From positions 1 through 64,000 of the forward strand of contig DATENC010000001.1 of NCBI GenBank assembly GCA_035275265.1: a DNA stretch of 64,000 nucleotides, given 5' to 3'. Under the pieces are notes generated by a model. It was not told where the DNA came from. It searched no databases and was given only the letters and a program-made list of their open reading frames with translations. Origin of the DNA: JACQAP01 sp035275265 (GTDB lineage: Bacteria > Pseudomonadota > Gammaproteobacteria > Burkholderiales > JACQAP01). The stretch's first letter is position 1; the number at the start of each line of letters is the position of its first letter. This document shows positions 51,468-60,658 of the stretch, in pieces. Made by a program: the position numbers and the translations under genes.

Positions 51468-52712
51468 ATGAGACGCCTGTACTTCCGGATTTATCTTGCC
51501 GTGTTGGCGAGCCTGATCGTGTTTGCGCTGGCTGCGGGCCTGCTCTGGCGCACGCTGAGTGAGTCGGGCGGTGCCTGGCAAGGCGGCGAGATGGTGGCGC
51601 AGTTTGCGCAGAACATTCTGCCGCCGGCCTCCACCGACAAAGCCGCACAGCAGGCCGCGCTGGAAAAAATCGGCGCCGGCCTGGCCGTGGATGTGTCGCT
51701 GTTTGCCGCCGACCGCAGCCTCCTGGCGGCCGTGGGCACGCCCCTGTCCGTATCCGAGGAAGCGATCGACCACGGCCCGTTCGCTTCGCGCATGAGAGGC
51801 CACGAGGTTAGGCTTCCGGACGGGCGTTGGCTGGTCGCGCGGCGGACCCCGACGGACCGCCCGTTCCGACACGTACCGGGACTGGGTCTTGCCGTTGCGC
51901 TGTTCCTGTTGTTCATCGTGGTCGCGATCGTTGCGCACCCGGTGGTGAGGCGTTTGACGCGCCGCCTCGAGCGCCTGCAGGCGGGTGTGGAAACCCTCGG
52001 GCGCGGCGATCTTTCGGCGCGCGTGAAAGTTGAGGGGCGTGACGAAGTCGCGCGACTGGCCACGAGCTTCAACCAAGCCGCCGCCCGCATCGAGGAACTG
52101 ATCAACGCGCACAAGATGCTGCTGGCCAATGCCTCGCACGAACTGCGTACCCCGCTGACGCGCATACGTATGGGCGTGGAACTACTGAAGGCGGATGCCA
52201 ATCCTGCACGCAAAGCTGCGCTGGAGCTCGACATTGCCGAGATCGACAAGTTGATCGAAGGCATCCTGCTCAGCAGCCGGCTGGATGCGCTGATCGAGCC
52301 GGAGGTGAAGGAAGAAGTGGACCTGCTCGCGCTCGCCGCCGAAGAATGCGCGCGCTACGAGGGCTGCAGCTTGAGCGGGGAGTCTGTGATCGTACGTGGC
52401 GACCCCGCGCTGCTACGGCGCCTGCTGCGCAACCTGGTGGAGAATGCACTGCGCCACGGCAAACCGCCGGTGGGTGTAACCGTGAGTCAGGAAGGTGGGC
52501 GCGCCGCGTTGCGCGTGAGCGACCAGGGCCCGGGCATCCCGGCGACAGAAATCGAGACGGTGTTTGAACCCTTCCGCCGCGCGCCGCACGCGAACGCGAC
52601 CGGCACCGGCCTGGGGTTGTCGCTGGTGCGCAAGATCGCCCGGCACCATAGCGGTGATGCGCGCATCGAGAAGAACGGGCCTGGGGAGCTGACAGTTCTC
52701 GTGATGCTCTAG
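51468..52712 (+). CDS. Sensor histidine kinase (CpxA-like)
   Basis: A 414-aa kinase: two transmembrane helices (LAVLASLIVFALAAGLLW; LAVALFLLFIVVAIVAHPVV) around a ~110-residue periplasmic domain, a HAMP domain (RRLERLQAGVETLGRGDLSARV), HisKA with phospho-His in ANASHELRTPLTRIRMGVELL, and HATPase (LVENALRHG, DQGPGIP, TGTGLGLSLVRKI). With the Spy-like protein and regulator it forms an envelope-stress system. ATG at 51468. Confidence 0.94.
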   Translation: MRRLYFRIYLAVLASLIVFALAAGLLWRTLSESGGAWQGGEMVAQFAQNILPPASTDKAAQQAALEKIGAGLAVDVSLFAADRSLLAAVGTPLSVSEEAIDHGPFASRMRGHEVRLPDGRWLVARRTPTDRPFRHVPGLGLAVALFLLFIVVAIVAHPVVRRLTRRLERLQAGVETLGRGDLSARVKVEGRDEVARLATSFNQAAARIEELINAHKMLLANASHELRTPLTRIRMGVELLKADANPARKAALELDIAEIDKLIEGILLSSRLDALIEPEVKEEVDLLALAAEECARYEGCSLSGESVIVRGDPALLRRLLRNLVENALRHGKPPVGVTVSQEGGRAALRVSDQGPGIPATEIETVFEPFRRAPHANATGTGLGLSLVRKIARHHSGDARIEKNGPGELTVLVML

Positions 52713-52719
52713 TTTTCGT

Positions 52720-52767
52720 CTCACCCCTCGTCCCTCTCTCCTCGCCCCTCTTCCCTCACGCTTCACA
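52720..52767 (+). repeat. Polypyrimidine simple repeat
   Basis: A run of degenerate CTC/CCCTC units after the kinase gene. A similar CACCTCTCACCTCACGCCTC stretch overlaps the end of the P-type ATPase gene at about 42291-42312. Confidence 0.6.
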
Positions 52768-52770
52768 CAT

Positions 52771-53637
52771 TTACCTTGGTTTACGGAACGAATAACGCAG
52801 GAACAGGTGACTGCTGCCACGTCGCACGTCGATCAAGCTTCCCCATAGGGGATCGCGCGGCGCGAACAACTTTCCCATGACGAGGCTGAGTCGCGGGTCG
52901 CCGCTGTCGCGGCCGGCAATCTGCGGTGCAAGGGTCAGGAACTGCTCGTCGAGAAGGCGCTCCGCGTAAAAGTCGCCCAGCAATTGCGGCCCACCTTCAA
53001 CAAGGATCATCTTGCTGCCGTTCACACGACACACTTCGTCGATGATGGCGCTTGCCGGGATCGCGCTCCTGATACGACGAATCGTCCGGATCTCCACAGA
53101 ATCGGGCGTACTTTGCTTGCGTAGGCGCTTCGCCCCCGCGGTCGTCGTAATGATCAGCGCCGGCACTTTGCCGGATGCGAACACCGGCGAGCGCAGATCG
53201 ATCGAACCGCTTCCGCTGACGACTACATTCAGAGGCGAACCGCGCTTGCCCAGCGAAAGGCTCAGCCGCCGATATTCCTCTGCGAGTGAGGGAAAAATGG
53301 CTCCGGCGGTCCATACTGACCGGCTGTCGGCGCGCAGCGTACCAGAGCCGACGATCACCACGTCGGCAATGGCGCGCAACAAGCCCATTACCATGCGATC
53401 CTGGGCGTTGAATCCGCTGATGTCGCCACCACTCGCATGTCCCTTCTCGCTGAGCGAAACCACGCCGTCCAGCGTGGAGACAAAATTGCTGAAGACGTAT
53501 GGTTGGGAGCGTGGCAGCGGCATGCGGAAGCGTCCGTACAGGCGCGCCAGCTTCGCAGTCAGCGGCAGCACCTTGCCACTCTTGGTTTCGATAAGTGTCT
53601 TGAGTGGCGCGAGAGTGGCGGAATCAGGCCGGGGCAT
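52771..53637 (-). CDS. RibD C-terminal-like reductase (pyrimidine reductase family)
   Basis: A 288-aa protein of the RibD C-terminal/dihydrofolate-reductase-like fold: PYVFSNFVSTLDGVVSL, ADVVIVGSGTLRADSRSV, VVVSGSGSIDL and ILVEGGPQLLGDFYAERLLDE. The LVEGGPxL and GSGTLRAD segments bind NADPH in this family. No deaminase domain, so its substrate need not be the riboflavin precursor. ATG at 53637 is used; a GTG at 53694 would add 19 residues. Confidence 0.85.
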   Translation of the reverse strand: MPRPDSATLAPLKTLIETKSGKVLPLTAKLARLYGRFRMPLPRSQPYVFSNFVSTLDGVVSLSEKGHASGGDISGFNAQDRMVMGLLRAIADVVIVGSGTLRADSRSVWTAGAIFPSLAEEYRRLSLSLGKRGSPLNVVVSGSGSIDLRSPVFASGKVPALIITTTAGAKRLRKQSTPDSVEIRTIRRIRSAIPASAIIDEVCRVNGSKMILVEGGPQLLGDFYAERLLDEQFLTLAPQIAGRDSGDPRLSLVMGKLFAPRDPLWGSLIDVRRGSSHLFLRYSFRKPR

Positions 53638-53868
53638 TGTGTCAGCCGTGGGTAAATTGAGATCGAGACATTCTAGCGTGGCGGGTCTCGGCACGGCGCC
53701 GTAGCCTTCGTCGAATCGAATTTGAATGTCTACGAACGGCAGGAGGGGACTTTGCCTTTAACGTGATCGCCGTTTTGTGCCAAATGCCCTGCGAACGTCA
53801 CGACCCTATCGCAAGCAGCACTCGCTTATAATCCTCCGCTCTTCGAAACCGTCGGTGATTCCAGATCC

Positions 53869-55533
53869 ATGGCTCAGTACGTCTACACCATGCAGCGGGT
53901 GGGCAAGGTCGTCCCGCCCAAACGCCAGATCCTCAAGGGCATTTCTCTGTCTTTCTTGCCCGGTGCCAAGATCGGCGTGCTCGGACTCAACGGTTCGGGG
54001 AAGTCCAGCCTGCTCAAGATCATGGCCGGTCTGGACAAGGAAATAGAAGGCGAAGCCATCCCGATGCCGAACCTGCGCATCGGCTTCCTGCCCCAGGAAC
54101 CCCAGCTCGACCCCAAGCAGACGGTGCGTGGGGCGGTCGAGGAGGGCCTCGGTGAAGTATTCGAAGCGAAAAAAAAGCTCGACGAGATCTACGCTGCGTA
54201 TGCCGAGCCGGACGCCGACTTCGACAAACTCGCCGTCGAGCAGGCGAAGTACGAAGCCATTGTGGCCACCAGTTCGGGTGACAACGTCGAGCACCAGCTC
54301 GAGATCGCCGCCGATGCGCTACGCCTGCCGCCGTGGGACGCGAAGATCGAAAAACTGTCGGGCGGCGAGAAACGCCGCGTCGCGCTGTGTCGCCTGTTGT
54401 TGTCCAAACCCGACATGCTGCTGCTGGACGAGCCTACCAACCACCTCGACGCCGAAAGCGTGGACTGGCTGGAGCAGTTCCTGCAGAAATTTCCGGGAAC
54501 GGTGGTGGCGGTGACCCACGATCGCTACTTCCTCGACAACGCGGCGGAATGGATTCTGGAGCTCGACCGTGGCCGCGGCATTCCGTGGAAAGGCAACTAC
54601 AGTTCCTGGTTGGAACAGAAGGAACAGCGTCTGGAGGTCGAGGCCAAGCAGGAATCTGCCCGTATCAAGGCAATGCAGAAGGAACTGGAATGGGTGCGTT
54701 CCAGTCCCAAAGCGCGCCAGGCCAAGAGCAAGGCGCGCATTGCGCGTTTCGAGGAATTGTCGTCCCACGAGCACCAGAAGCAAAACGAAACTCAGGAAAT
54801 CTTCATTCCAGTCGCGGAGCGGCTGGGAGATAGCGTCATCGAGTTCAAGAACGTCAGCAAGGGTTACGGCGACCGCCTGCTGATCGACAAGTTGAGCTTC
54901 AAGGTCCCACCCGGCGCTATCGTCGGCATCATCGGCCCGAACGGCGCCGGCAAGTCCACGCTGTTCCGGATGATCGACGGCAAGGAGAAGCCCGACAGCG
55001 GCGAAGTGGCGCTCGGTTCTACCGTCAAGCTGGCGTACGTCGACCAGAGCCGCGACGCGCTCGCAAACAAGAAAACGGTCTGGGAAGCCATCTCCAACGG
55101 ACAGGACATCCTCACCGTCGGCAAATTCGAAATGCCGTCGCGCGCCTACGCCGGCCGTTTCAACTTCAAGGGCGCCGACCAACAGAAAGTCGTAGGCAAT
55201 CTATCCGGAGGCGAGCGCGGCCGGCTGCATCTGGCGACGACACTGATCGCCGGCGGCAACGTGCTGCTGCTCGATGAACCCTCGAATGACCTGGACGTGG
55301 AAACGCTTCGCGCGCTGGAAGATGCGCTCCTGGAATTCGCCGGCAGCGTGCTGGTCATTTCCCACGACCGCTGGTTCCTCGACCGCATTGCCTCCCACAT
55401 CCTGGCGTTCGAAGGCGATTCGCAGGTCGTGTTCTTCGACGGTAACTACCAGGAATACGAAGCCGACAAGGTGAAACGGTTGGGCGAAGAGGGCGCCAAG
55501 CCCAAGCGGCTGCGCTACAAGCCGCTGAAGTAA
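53869..55533 (+). CDS. ettA: Energy-dependent translational throttle protein EttA (ABC-F)
   Basis: A 554-aa ABC-F protein with two nucleotide-binding domains. Walker A GLNGSGKSS and GPNGAGKST; signatures LSGGEKRR and LSGGERGR; Walker B LLLDEPTNHLD and LLLDEPSNDLD; an arm and linker with SSPKARQAKSKARIARFEEL between. EttA binds the ribosomal E-site and gates the first peptide bond according to ATP/ADP. Full length, ATG at 53869, followed by a strong terminator. Confidence 0.97.
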   Translation: MAQYVYTMQRVGKVVPPKRQILKGISLSFLPGAKIGVLGLNGSGKSSLLKIMAGLDKEIEGEAIPMPNLRIGFLPQEPQLDPKQTVRGAVEEGLGEVFEAKKKLDEIYAAYAEPDADFDKLAVEQAKYEAIVATSSGDNVEHQLEIAADALRLPPWDAKIEKLSGGEKRRVALCRLLLSKPDMLLLDEPTNHLDAESVDWLEQFLQKFPGTVVAVTHDRYFLDNAAEWILELDRGRGIPWKGNYSSWLEQKEQRLEVEAKQESARIKAMQKELEWVRSSPKARQAKSKARIARFEELSSHEHQKQNETQEIFIPVAERLGDSVIEFKNVSKGYGDRLLIDKLSFKVPPGAIVGIIGPNGAGKSTLFRMIDGKEKPDSGEVALGSTVKLAYVDQSRDALANKKTVWEAISNGQDILTVGKFEMPSRAYAGRFNFKGADQQKVVGNLSGGERGRLHLATTLIAGGNVLLLDEPSNDLDVETLRALEDALLEFAGSVLVISHDRWFLDRIASHILAFEGDSQVVFFDGNYQEYEADKVKRLGEEGAKPKRLRYKPLK

Positions 55534-55562
55534 GAGCCGCACTTTATTTGCATTATTCCGGG

Positions 55563-55592
55563 CCGCGCCGGCTCCAACCGGCGCGGTTTTTT
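55563..55592 (+). terminator. Rho-independent terminator after ettA
   Basis: Perfect 9-bp stem CCGCGCCGG/CCGGCGCGG, loop CTCCAA, followed by six T residues. About 30 bases after the ettA stop. Confidence 0.95.
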
Positions 55593-55700
55593 GTGTCCGG
55601 ATTTCCTGCTCCACCTTATGCCGATGGGCTAGGCGGACCGTGGGATGTATGCAAAGATGCCGGCCAATCGGACGTAAGCCGTTTACGGGAGCATGACGCC

Positions 55701-58439
55701 ATGTGGTTCATCGGCCTGTTTATCGGACTCCTGCTGGGAAGCATGCTCGTCGGCGGCGGCTACGGAATGCTGTGGGGCGGTTTGCTCGGCGCCGTGGCGG
55801 GCGCGATGATCTCCTACTTCCGCGGCCAATCCCGCGGATCCGACATCGAAACACGAATTGCTGCGCTGGAAGCTGCAGTCACGGACCTGCGCCAGAAATT
55901 TTCCCAAGCATCTGGCAGGCCGATGCCAGCGGAGGATACACAGCCCGCGTCCGCTTCTGAAACGCCATACGTAATTCCACAATTGGTGTCTGAAGAAATC
56001 GCGCCCGTTCGCGATCAGGCTGGCACGGAAGAAGGTATCGCTCAAGCGGCGGACAAGCAAATCACGCCCGCGCCGATTTTCGCAGCACCGGTTTCATCTC
56101 AGCCAGCCGAGCCGTCATATTTCGACCGTGCATGGAACTGGCTGACCGGCGGTAACTCGCTGGTTCGGGTTGGCGTGGTGGTGCTCTTTTTCGGCGTCGG
56201 TTTCCTTCTGAAGTACGCCTACGAGCACACCCACCTACCCATCGAGGTGAGATTGATCGGCGTGGCGCTCGGTGCCGCGGTGATGCTGGTGATCGGCTGG
56301 CGCTTGCGCGAGCGCAAACCGGTCTATGCGTTGGCGATGCAGGGCGGCGGTGTGGGATTGCTCTATCTCACGGTGTTCGGCGCGTTCCGCCTGTTCAATC
56401 TTATTCCGGGCGAGGTGGCGTTCTTGGTGCTCGTCGCCATCGCGGTCCTATCGGCCGTTCTCGCGGTTGTCCAGAACGCGTTGTCGCTGGCCGTGCTGGG
56501 GGTGTCGGGCGGCTTCCTGGCCCCGGTTCTCGCGTCGACCGGGGGCGGCAGCCATGTGATGCTGTTCAGCTATTACGCCGTGCTCAATGCCGGTGTTCTG
56601 GGTATTGCGCTATACCGCGCGTGGCGTCCGCTCAACGTACTTGGATTCGTCTTTACGTTCGGCATCGGTGCCATGTGGGGCGCGCGCTACTACCGGCCGG
56701 ATCTGTTCGAGAGCACCGAGCCGTTTCTGCTGTTGTTCTTCCTGCAATACGTTGCCATTGCGGTGCTGTTCGCGTTGAGACAGGTGCCGCAACTCAAGCA
56801 CTATGTGGACAGCACCATCGTGTTCGGTACGCCGCTGGTTGGATTCGGCCTGCAGAGCCGGCTGGTGCATGACATCGAGTACGGTGCCGCCTGGAGTGCG
56901 GTCGCGGTGTCCGCGATCTATCTGGTCCTGGCCTCGGGGCTCTATCGCCGTCACGCCGAAACCCTGCGCATGCTGGTCGAGGCGTTCCTCGCGCTTGGCG
57001 TGATATTCGCGACACTGGCGATCCCGCTCGCCTTCGACGGCCGCTGGACGTCGGCGGCCTGGGCGCTCGAGGGCGCGGCTGCATATTGGGTCGGTGTGAA
57101 GCAGGGCAGACGACTGCCACGCGCCTTCGGCCTGCTGCTGCAGTTCGCGGCCGGCGTCGCTTTCATCGTCGATGCAGGCCGGACCTTCTCTGACACTCCG
57201 ATCCTCAACAGCTTCTATCTCGGATGCGTATTCATCGCCGCTGCGGCATTGTTCTCCAACTGGACGCTCGGACGCCAAGCCGAGAAGACCAGTCATCTCG
57301 AATTGCAGGTGTCGATCATCGTGTTTGTCTGGGGCGTGGCATGGTGGACTTTCGCCGGTCTCCACGAGATCGATTTGCATGTGCCCTTCGAGGAAAAACT
57401 CAACGCGACGCTGTTGTTCGTCACCGGCACATGTGCCGCGTTCAGCGCGTTGTGGGGACGCACCTGGGCGATGGCGCGCTTTCCTGCACTGGCGCTCATG
57501 CCGCTCATGCTGCTTGTCTTCTGCATGAGCGTGGTTGTGCATCCGTACCAGCATCCGCTCGCAGGATTCGGGCTGATGGTGTGGCCGGTCGCCTTCCTGT
57601 TTCATCTGCGGATTCTGCGGAGGCATGACGCGATCGAGGGTGCCTATATGAACCTGTCGCACGCCGCGGGTGTATGGCTGCTGGCGGCGGTCGGCGCGTG
57701 GGAAGTCGGCTGGCAGATCGATCATGTCGTTGAAGGCCGGCATGTATGGCCGTTGATCGCCTGGGCGCTGGTGCCCGGTGGCTTGCTCGCGACGCTGGCG
57801 CTCAAGGGCGACGCAATCGCGTGGCCGGTGATGCGCTATCCGAAGGCCTATCTATGGGTCGGTGCGTTGCCACTCGCCGCATTTCTGCTGGGCTGGACGG
57901 TCTACGCGAACTTCGGCAATGACGGCAACCCCGAGCCGCTGCCCTACGTGCCGCTGCTCAATCCTCTCGACATCGCCCAATTGCTGGTGTTTGCCTGCCT
58001 GGCCATGTGGTGGAGAGGATTGCCAGCCTACGGCATCGGCGAGGCTGCGAGGATTCCGGCATCGTGGCCACGTGCGCTCCTCGGAGGTGCGGCGTTCCTT
58101 TTTCTCAATGGCGTGCTGTTGCGCACGTTGCACCATTGGGCCGGCATACCATACCAACTGGACGCAATGCTCCGCTCCGATCTGGCACAGGCTTCGCTGT
58201 CAGTCTTTTGGACTGTGCTGGCGCTGGTGGCCATGCTATGGGCGCATCGCCGGGGATTGCGCGTCGTGTGGTTCTCAGGGGCTGGTCTCATGGCAGCCGT
58301 CGTGGTCAAACTTTTCCTGGTGGATCTTGCGAAAGTGGGCGGGGTCGAACGCATCGTGTCTTTCATCGCTGTTGGCGTCCTGATGCTTGTGATCGGCTAC
58401 TTCGCGCCACTGCCGCCGAAGAAGACGGAGAACTCATGA
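55701..58439 (+). CDS. DUF2339 multi-spanning membrane protein
   Basis: A 912-aa membrane protein. An N-terminal helix pair (FIGLFIGLLLGSMLVGGGYG) and a coiled/hydrophilic segment (ETRIAALEAAVTDLRQKF, to about residue 140) precede some twenty hydrophobic helices (WLTGGNSLVRVGVVVLFFGV, MQGGGVGLLYLTVFGAF and on). This matches DUF2339 proteins of unknown function. ATG at 55701. Overlaps the next gene by ATGA; DUF2339 and DUF3999 genes commonly pair. Confidence 0.9.
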   Translation: MWFIGLFIGLLLGSMLVGGGYGMLWGGLLGAVAGAMISYFRGQSRGSDIETRIAALEAAVTDLRQKFSQASGRPMPAEDTQPASASETPYVIPQLVSEEIAPVRDQAGTEEGIAQAADKQITPAPIFAAPVSSQPAEPSYFDRAWNWLTGGNSLVRVGVVVLFFGVGFLLKYAYEHTHLPIEVRLIGVALGAAVMLVIGWRLRERKPVYALAMQGGGVGLLYLTVFGAFRLFNLIPGEVAFLVLVAIAVLSAVLAVVQNALSLAVLGVSGGFLAPVLASTGGGSHVMLFSYYAVLNAGVLGIALYRAWRPLNVLGFVFTFGIGAMWGARYYRPDLFESTEPFLLLFFLQYVAIAVLFALRQVPQLKHYVDSTIVFGTPLVGFGLQSRLVHDIEYGAAWSAVAVSAIYLVLASGLYRRHAETLRMLVEAFLALGVIFATLAIPLAFDGRWTSAAWALEGAAAYWVGVKQGRRLPRAFGLLLQFAAGVAFIVDAGRTFSDTPILNSFYLGCVFIAAAALFSNWTLGRQAEKTSHLELQVSIIVFVWGVAWWTFAGLHEIDLHVPFEEKLNATLLFVTGTCAAFSALWGRTWAMARFPALALMPLMLLVFCMSVVVHPYQHPLAGFGLMVWPVAFLFHLRILRRHDAIEGAYMNLSHAAGVWLLAAVGAWEVGWQIDHVVEGRHVWPLIAWALVPGGLLATLALKGDAIAWPVMRYPKAYLWVGALPLAAFLLGWTVYANFGNDGNPEPLPYVPLLNPLDIAQLLVFACLAMWWRGLPAYGIGEAARIPASWPRALLGGAAFLFLNGVLLRTLHHWAGIPYQLDAMLRSDLAQASLSVFWTVLALVAMLWAHRRGLRVVWFSGAGLMAAVVVKLFLVDLAKVGGVERIVSFIAVGVLMLVIGYFAPLPPKKTENS

Positions 58440-59788
58440 AAAGTCTGTTGCCGGCCATCCTCGCCGTTGCCAGTTTCTCGGCCGCAGCCGCGGAATCGCC
58501 GGCGGACTTTGCTTTCGCGGTGCCGATCGAAGGACTGGGCGCAGACGCGCTGCACCGGGTCGCAATCCCGCAAGCAGTTTACGAATCCGCGGCATTTTCC
58601 GACCTGCGCGATCTGCGCGTGTTCAACGGCGCGGGCGAGGTGGTGCCGTACGCGTTTCGCCCTGTCGAACGCACGACCGAAACGCCGGCACCGGTTGCAC
58701 TGCCGATTTTTCCCCTTCAGGGTCCGCGTGACGCACGTTCCGAGGATCTGGATCTGAGTTTCGACAGGAGCGGCGGCAAGGTCAGCGTGAGGCTCAGTTC
58801 ACGAGCGGCGAAGGCTGGACCGCAGGCGTCGCTCGGTTATCTGATCGACGCTTCGTCAGTGAAGACGGCGCTGAACGGCATCGAAGTGGACTGGGGTAAA
58901 GCGGTTCCCGATGGCCTGGTCTCCGTCCGGGTCGAAGCCGGGGACGACCTCAAACATTGGACCATATTGGCCGCGGATGCGCCGCTGGGTGCGCTCGCGC
59001 ACGCCGGCCGGCGTCTGGAACGCAAAACGATCGAGTACCGGTCGCTGAAGGCGAAATATCTGCGTCTTATGTGGACCGACCCGGCGCAGGCCATCGATCT
59101 GAAGGCAATCGAGGGACTATCGCCGGAGCAGCATGCGCATCCGGAGCGTTCCTGGAAGGAAGTCGTGGCAATGCCGGATGGCGGCAAGCCCGGCGAATAT
59201 CTTGCCGACCTCGGCGGCGGGTTTCCCGTGGATCGACTCGCGCTACGCCTGCCGCAGGAAAACACCATCGTGCCGGTCCGGCTTCTGTCCCGTGCCAAGA
59301 CCGAGGACACGTGGATGCCGGTGACGCACGCCGTTGCCTATCGCCTGAATCAGAACGGACGCGAACTGGTCAGCCCGGACATCGCGGTCGGCTTGAATTC
59401 ACATCGCTACTGGCTGTTGCGCGTGGATCCGGCCGCCGGTGGCATAGGGTCGGGGCCGCTCATCGTGAAGGCAGGCTGGACGCCCCACGAGATCGTTTTC
59501 ACGGCGCGAGGTACCGGACCGTTCCGGCTGACCTATGGCAATTCGACGGCGCAGGCCGGATCGCTCCGCATCGAGACTCTGGTACCGGGCTGGCGCACCG
59601 ACCAGGAGCCGCAGATGTCCGTGGCTTCGACCGGCCCGGTGCAGAGACTCGCCGGCGAAGCGGCCGCACGTCCGCGCGCCGACCTGAAGAAATGGGCGCT
59701 GTGGTCGGCGCTGTTTGCGGGCGTGGCTGTGCTCGCGTGGATGGCGTGGCGACTGACAAAACAGATGCAGCGTCCCGACAAGGCGTGA
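58436..59788 (+). CDS. DUF3999 exported membrane-anchored protein
   Basis: A 450-aa protein: signal peptide (MKSLLPAILAVASFSAAAAES), a beta-rich body with sugar-binding-like segments (YLIDASSVKTALNGIEVDW, RVEAGDDLKHWTILA, YRSLKAKYLRLMW) and a C-terminal anchor helix (ALWSALFAGVAVLAWMAW). Matches DUF3999. ATG at 58436 overlaps the DUF2339 stop. The pair probably forms one envelope complex of unknown job. Confidence 0.88.
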   Translation: MKSLLPAILAVASFSAAAAESPADFAFAVPIEGLGADALHRVAIPQAVYESAAFSDLRDLRVFNGAGEVVPYAFRPVERTTETPAPVALPIFPLQGPRDARSEDLDLSFDRSGGKVSVRLSSRAAKAGPQASLGYLIDASSVKTALNGIEVDWGKAVPDGLVSVRVEAGDDLKHWTILAADAPLGALAHAGRRLERKTIEYRSLKAKYLRLMWTDPAQAIDLKAIEGLSPEQHAHPERSWKEVVAMPDGGKPGEYLADLGGGFPVDRLALRLPQENTIVPVRLLSRAKTEDTWMPVTHAVAYRLNQNGRELVSPDIAVGLNSHRYWLLRVDPAAGGIGSGPLIVKAGWTPHEIVFTARGTGPFRLTYGNSTAQAGSLRIETLVPGWRTDQEPQMSVASTGPVQRLAGEAAARPRADLKKWALWSALFAGVAVLAWMAWRLTKQMQRPDKA

Positions 59789-59820
59789 CGAAAATATTGT
59801 ACGAGCCCGGCGCTGCGTCT

Positions 59821-60129
59821 TCAGGTTGGTGATAGCACCCGAAGTTCCATGCCTTTGACGAAGTCCTTCACCTTGGCGCGGTAGGCTTGCATGTGCGGCG
59901 CGACGCCGTGTGCCTTGAGCGCCGCAACGGTCTCCCATTTCTCGATGATCACCACTTTGTCCGCGCCTATCCTGAATTGGATCGGGATGTCGGTCTCGGC
60001 ATCAACGGTCGGACCATACTCGATGCAGCCGGCCTCGGCGCGCACATCAGGGATGAGCTTGCGGAACTCGGACAGAAATCTCTCGCGCGTTCCGGGCGCG
60101 AGATCGACGGTGGCGATGACGTGAATCAT
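59821..60129 (-). CDS. Antibiotic biosynthesis monooxygenase (ABM)-like protein
   Basis: A 102-aa dimeric alpha/beta-barrel protein: MIHVIATVDLAPGTRERFLSEF, EAGCIEYGPTVDAE, VVIIEKWETVAALKAH and HMQAYRAKVKDFV follow the ABM pattern. May be a small monooxygenase or a quinol-detoxifying enzyme (YgiN-like). ATG at 60129 with AGGAAA upstream. Convergent with the DUF3999 gene. Confidence 0.88.
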   Translation of the reverse strand: MIHVIATVDLAPGTRERFLSEFRKLIPDVRAEAGCIEYGPTVDAETDIPIQFRIGADKVVIIEKWETVAALKAHGVAPHMQAYRAKVKDFVKGMELRVLSPT

Positions 60130-60200
60130 GCGGGTTTCCTGTAAGAAGTAAAAAGAATCTCTTGCCTGTGAAGCTTGCTCCTGCCTCGCCGGTGTCGATG

Positions 60201-60563
60201 TCAGGAACCGGGTTCGATCAGCCGGCGCAGCACCAGGCGGCGGTTGCGAACGTAAGGTCTGACCTCGGTGGGCCAGCGGCCCTTGTCCACCGCCTTGGCC
60301 CATGCATCGCTTACCAGAACCTTTGGGCTTTCAATTTCGTAGACGGCGCTGTAGCGCGGCTCGTTCTCGACGACCTCGGTCTGCTTTGCGCCGCGTACGA
60401 ATACCGTCAACGGTTCGGTCTTGTAACGCTTCGCCGAAATCACGCCGGGCACTTTCAGAAGCAGCGGGACGTGCTCGGTATCGTAGATCTCGTTGAACAG
60501 GTCTTCCTTTTCCGGATCCACGTCCATGCTGGCGATGAATATGTAGCGAGCTTTAGAAGCCAT
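60201..60563 (-). CDS. Dimeric alpha/beta-barrel protein
   Basis: A 120-aa ferredoxin-like barrel protein: YIFIASMDVDPEKEDLFNEIYDTEHVPLLLKVPGVISAKRY, then YSAVYEIESPKVLVSDAW. The EIYDTEHVP segment is seen in EthD/DUF4286-like proteins. Enzymatic role unknown. ATG at 60563 with AGAGGG upstream. Same strand as the ABM gene and about 70 bases before it. Confidence 0.78.
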   Translation of the reverse strand: MASKARYIFIASMDVDPEKEDLFNEIYDTEHVPLLLKVPGVISAKRYKTEPLTVFVRGAKQTEVVENEPRYSAVYEIESPKVLVSDAWAKAVDKGRWPTEVRPYVRNRRLVLRRLIEPGS

Positions 60564-60658
60564 CGGCTTGCCCTCTGAGAAAAAATTTTATGTTCGCATG
60601 GCGCGCTGGCGACGCGACCTTTTTTGCCTGCGGCTCGCTTTTCGCTATTGTCGCCTGT

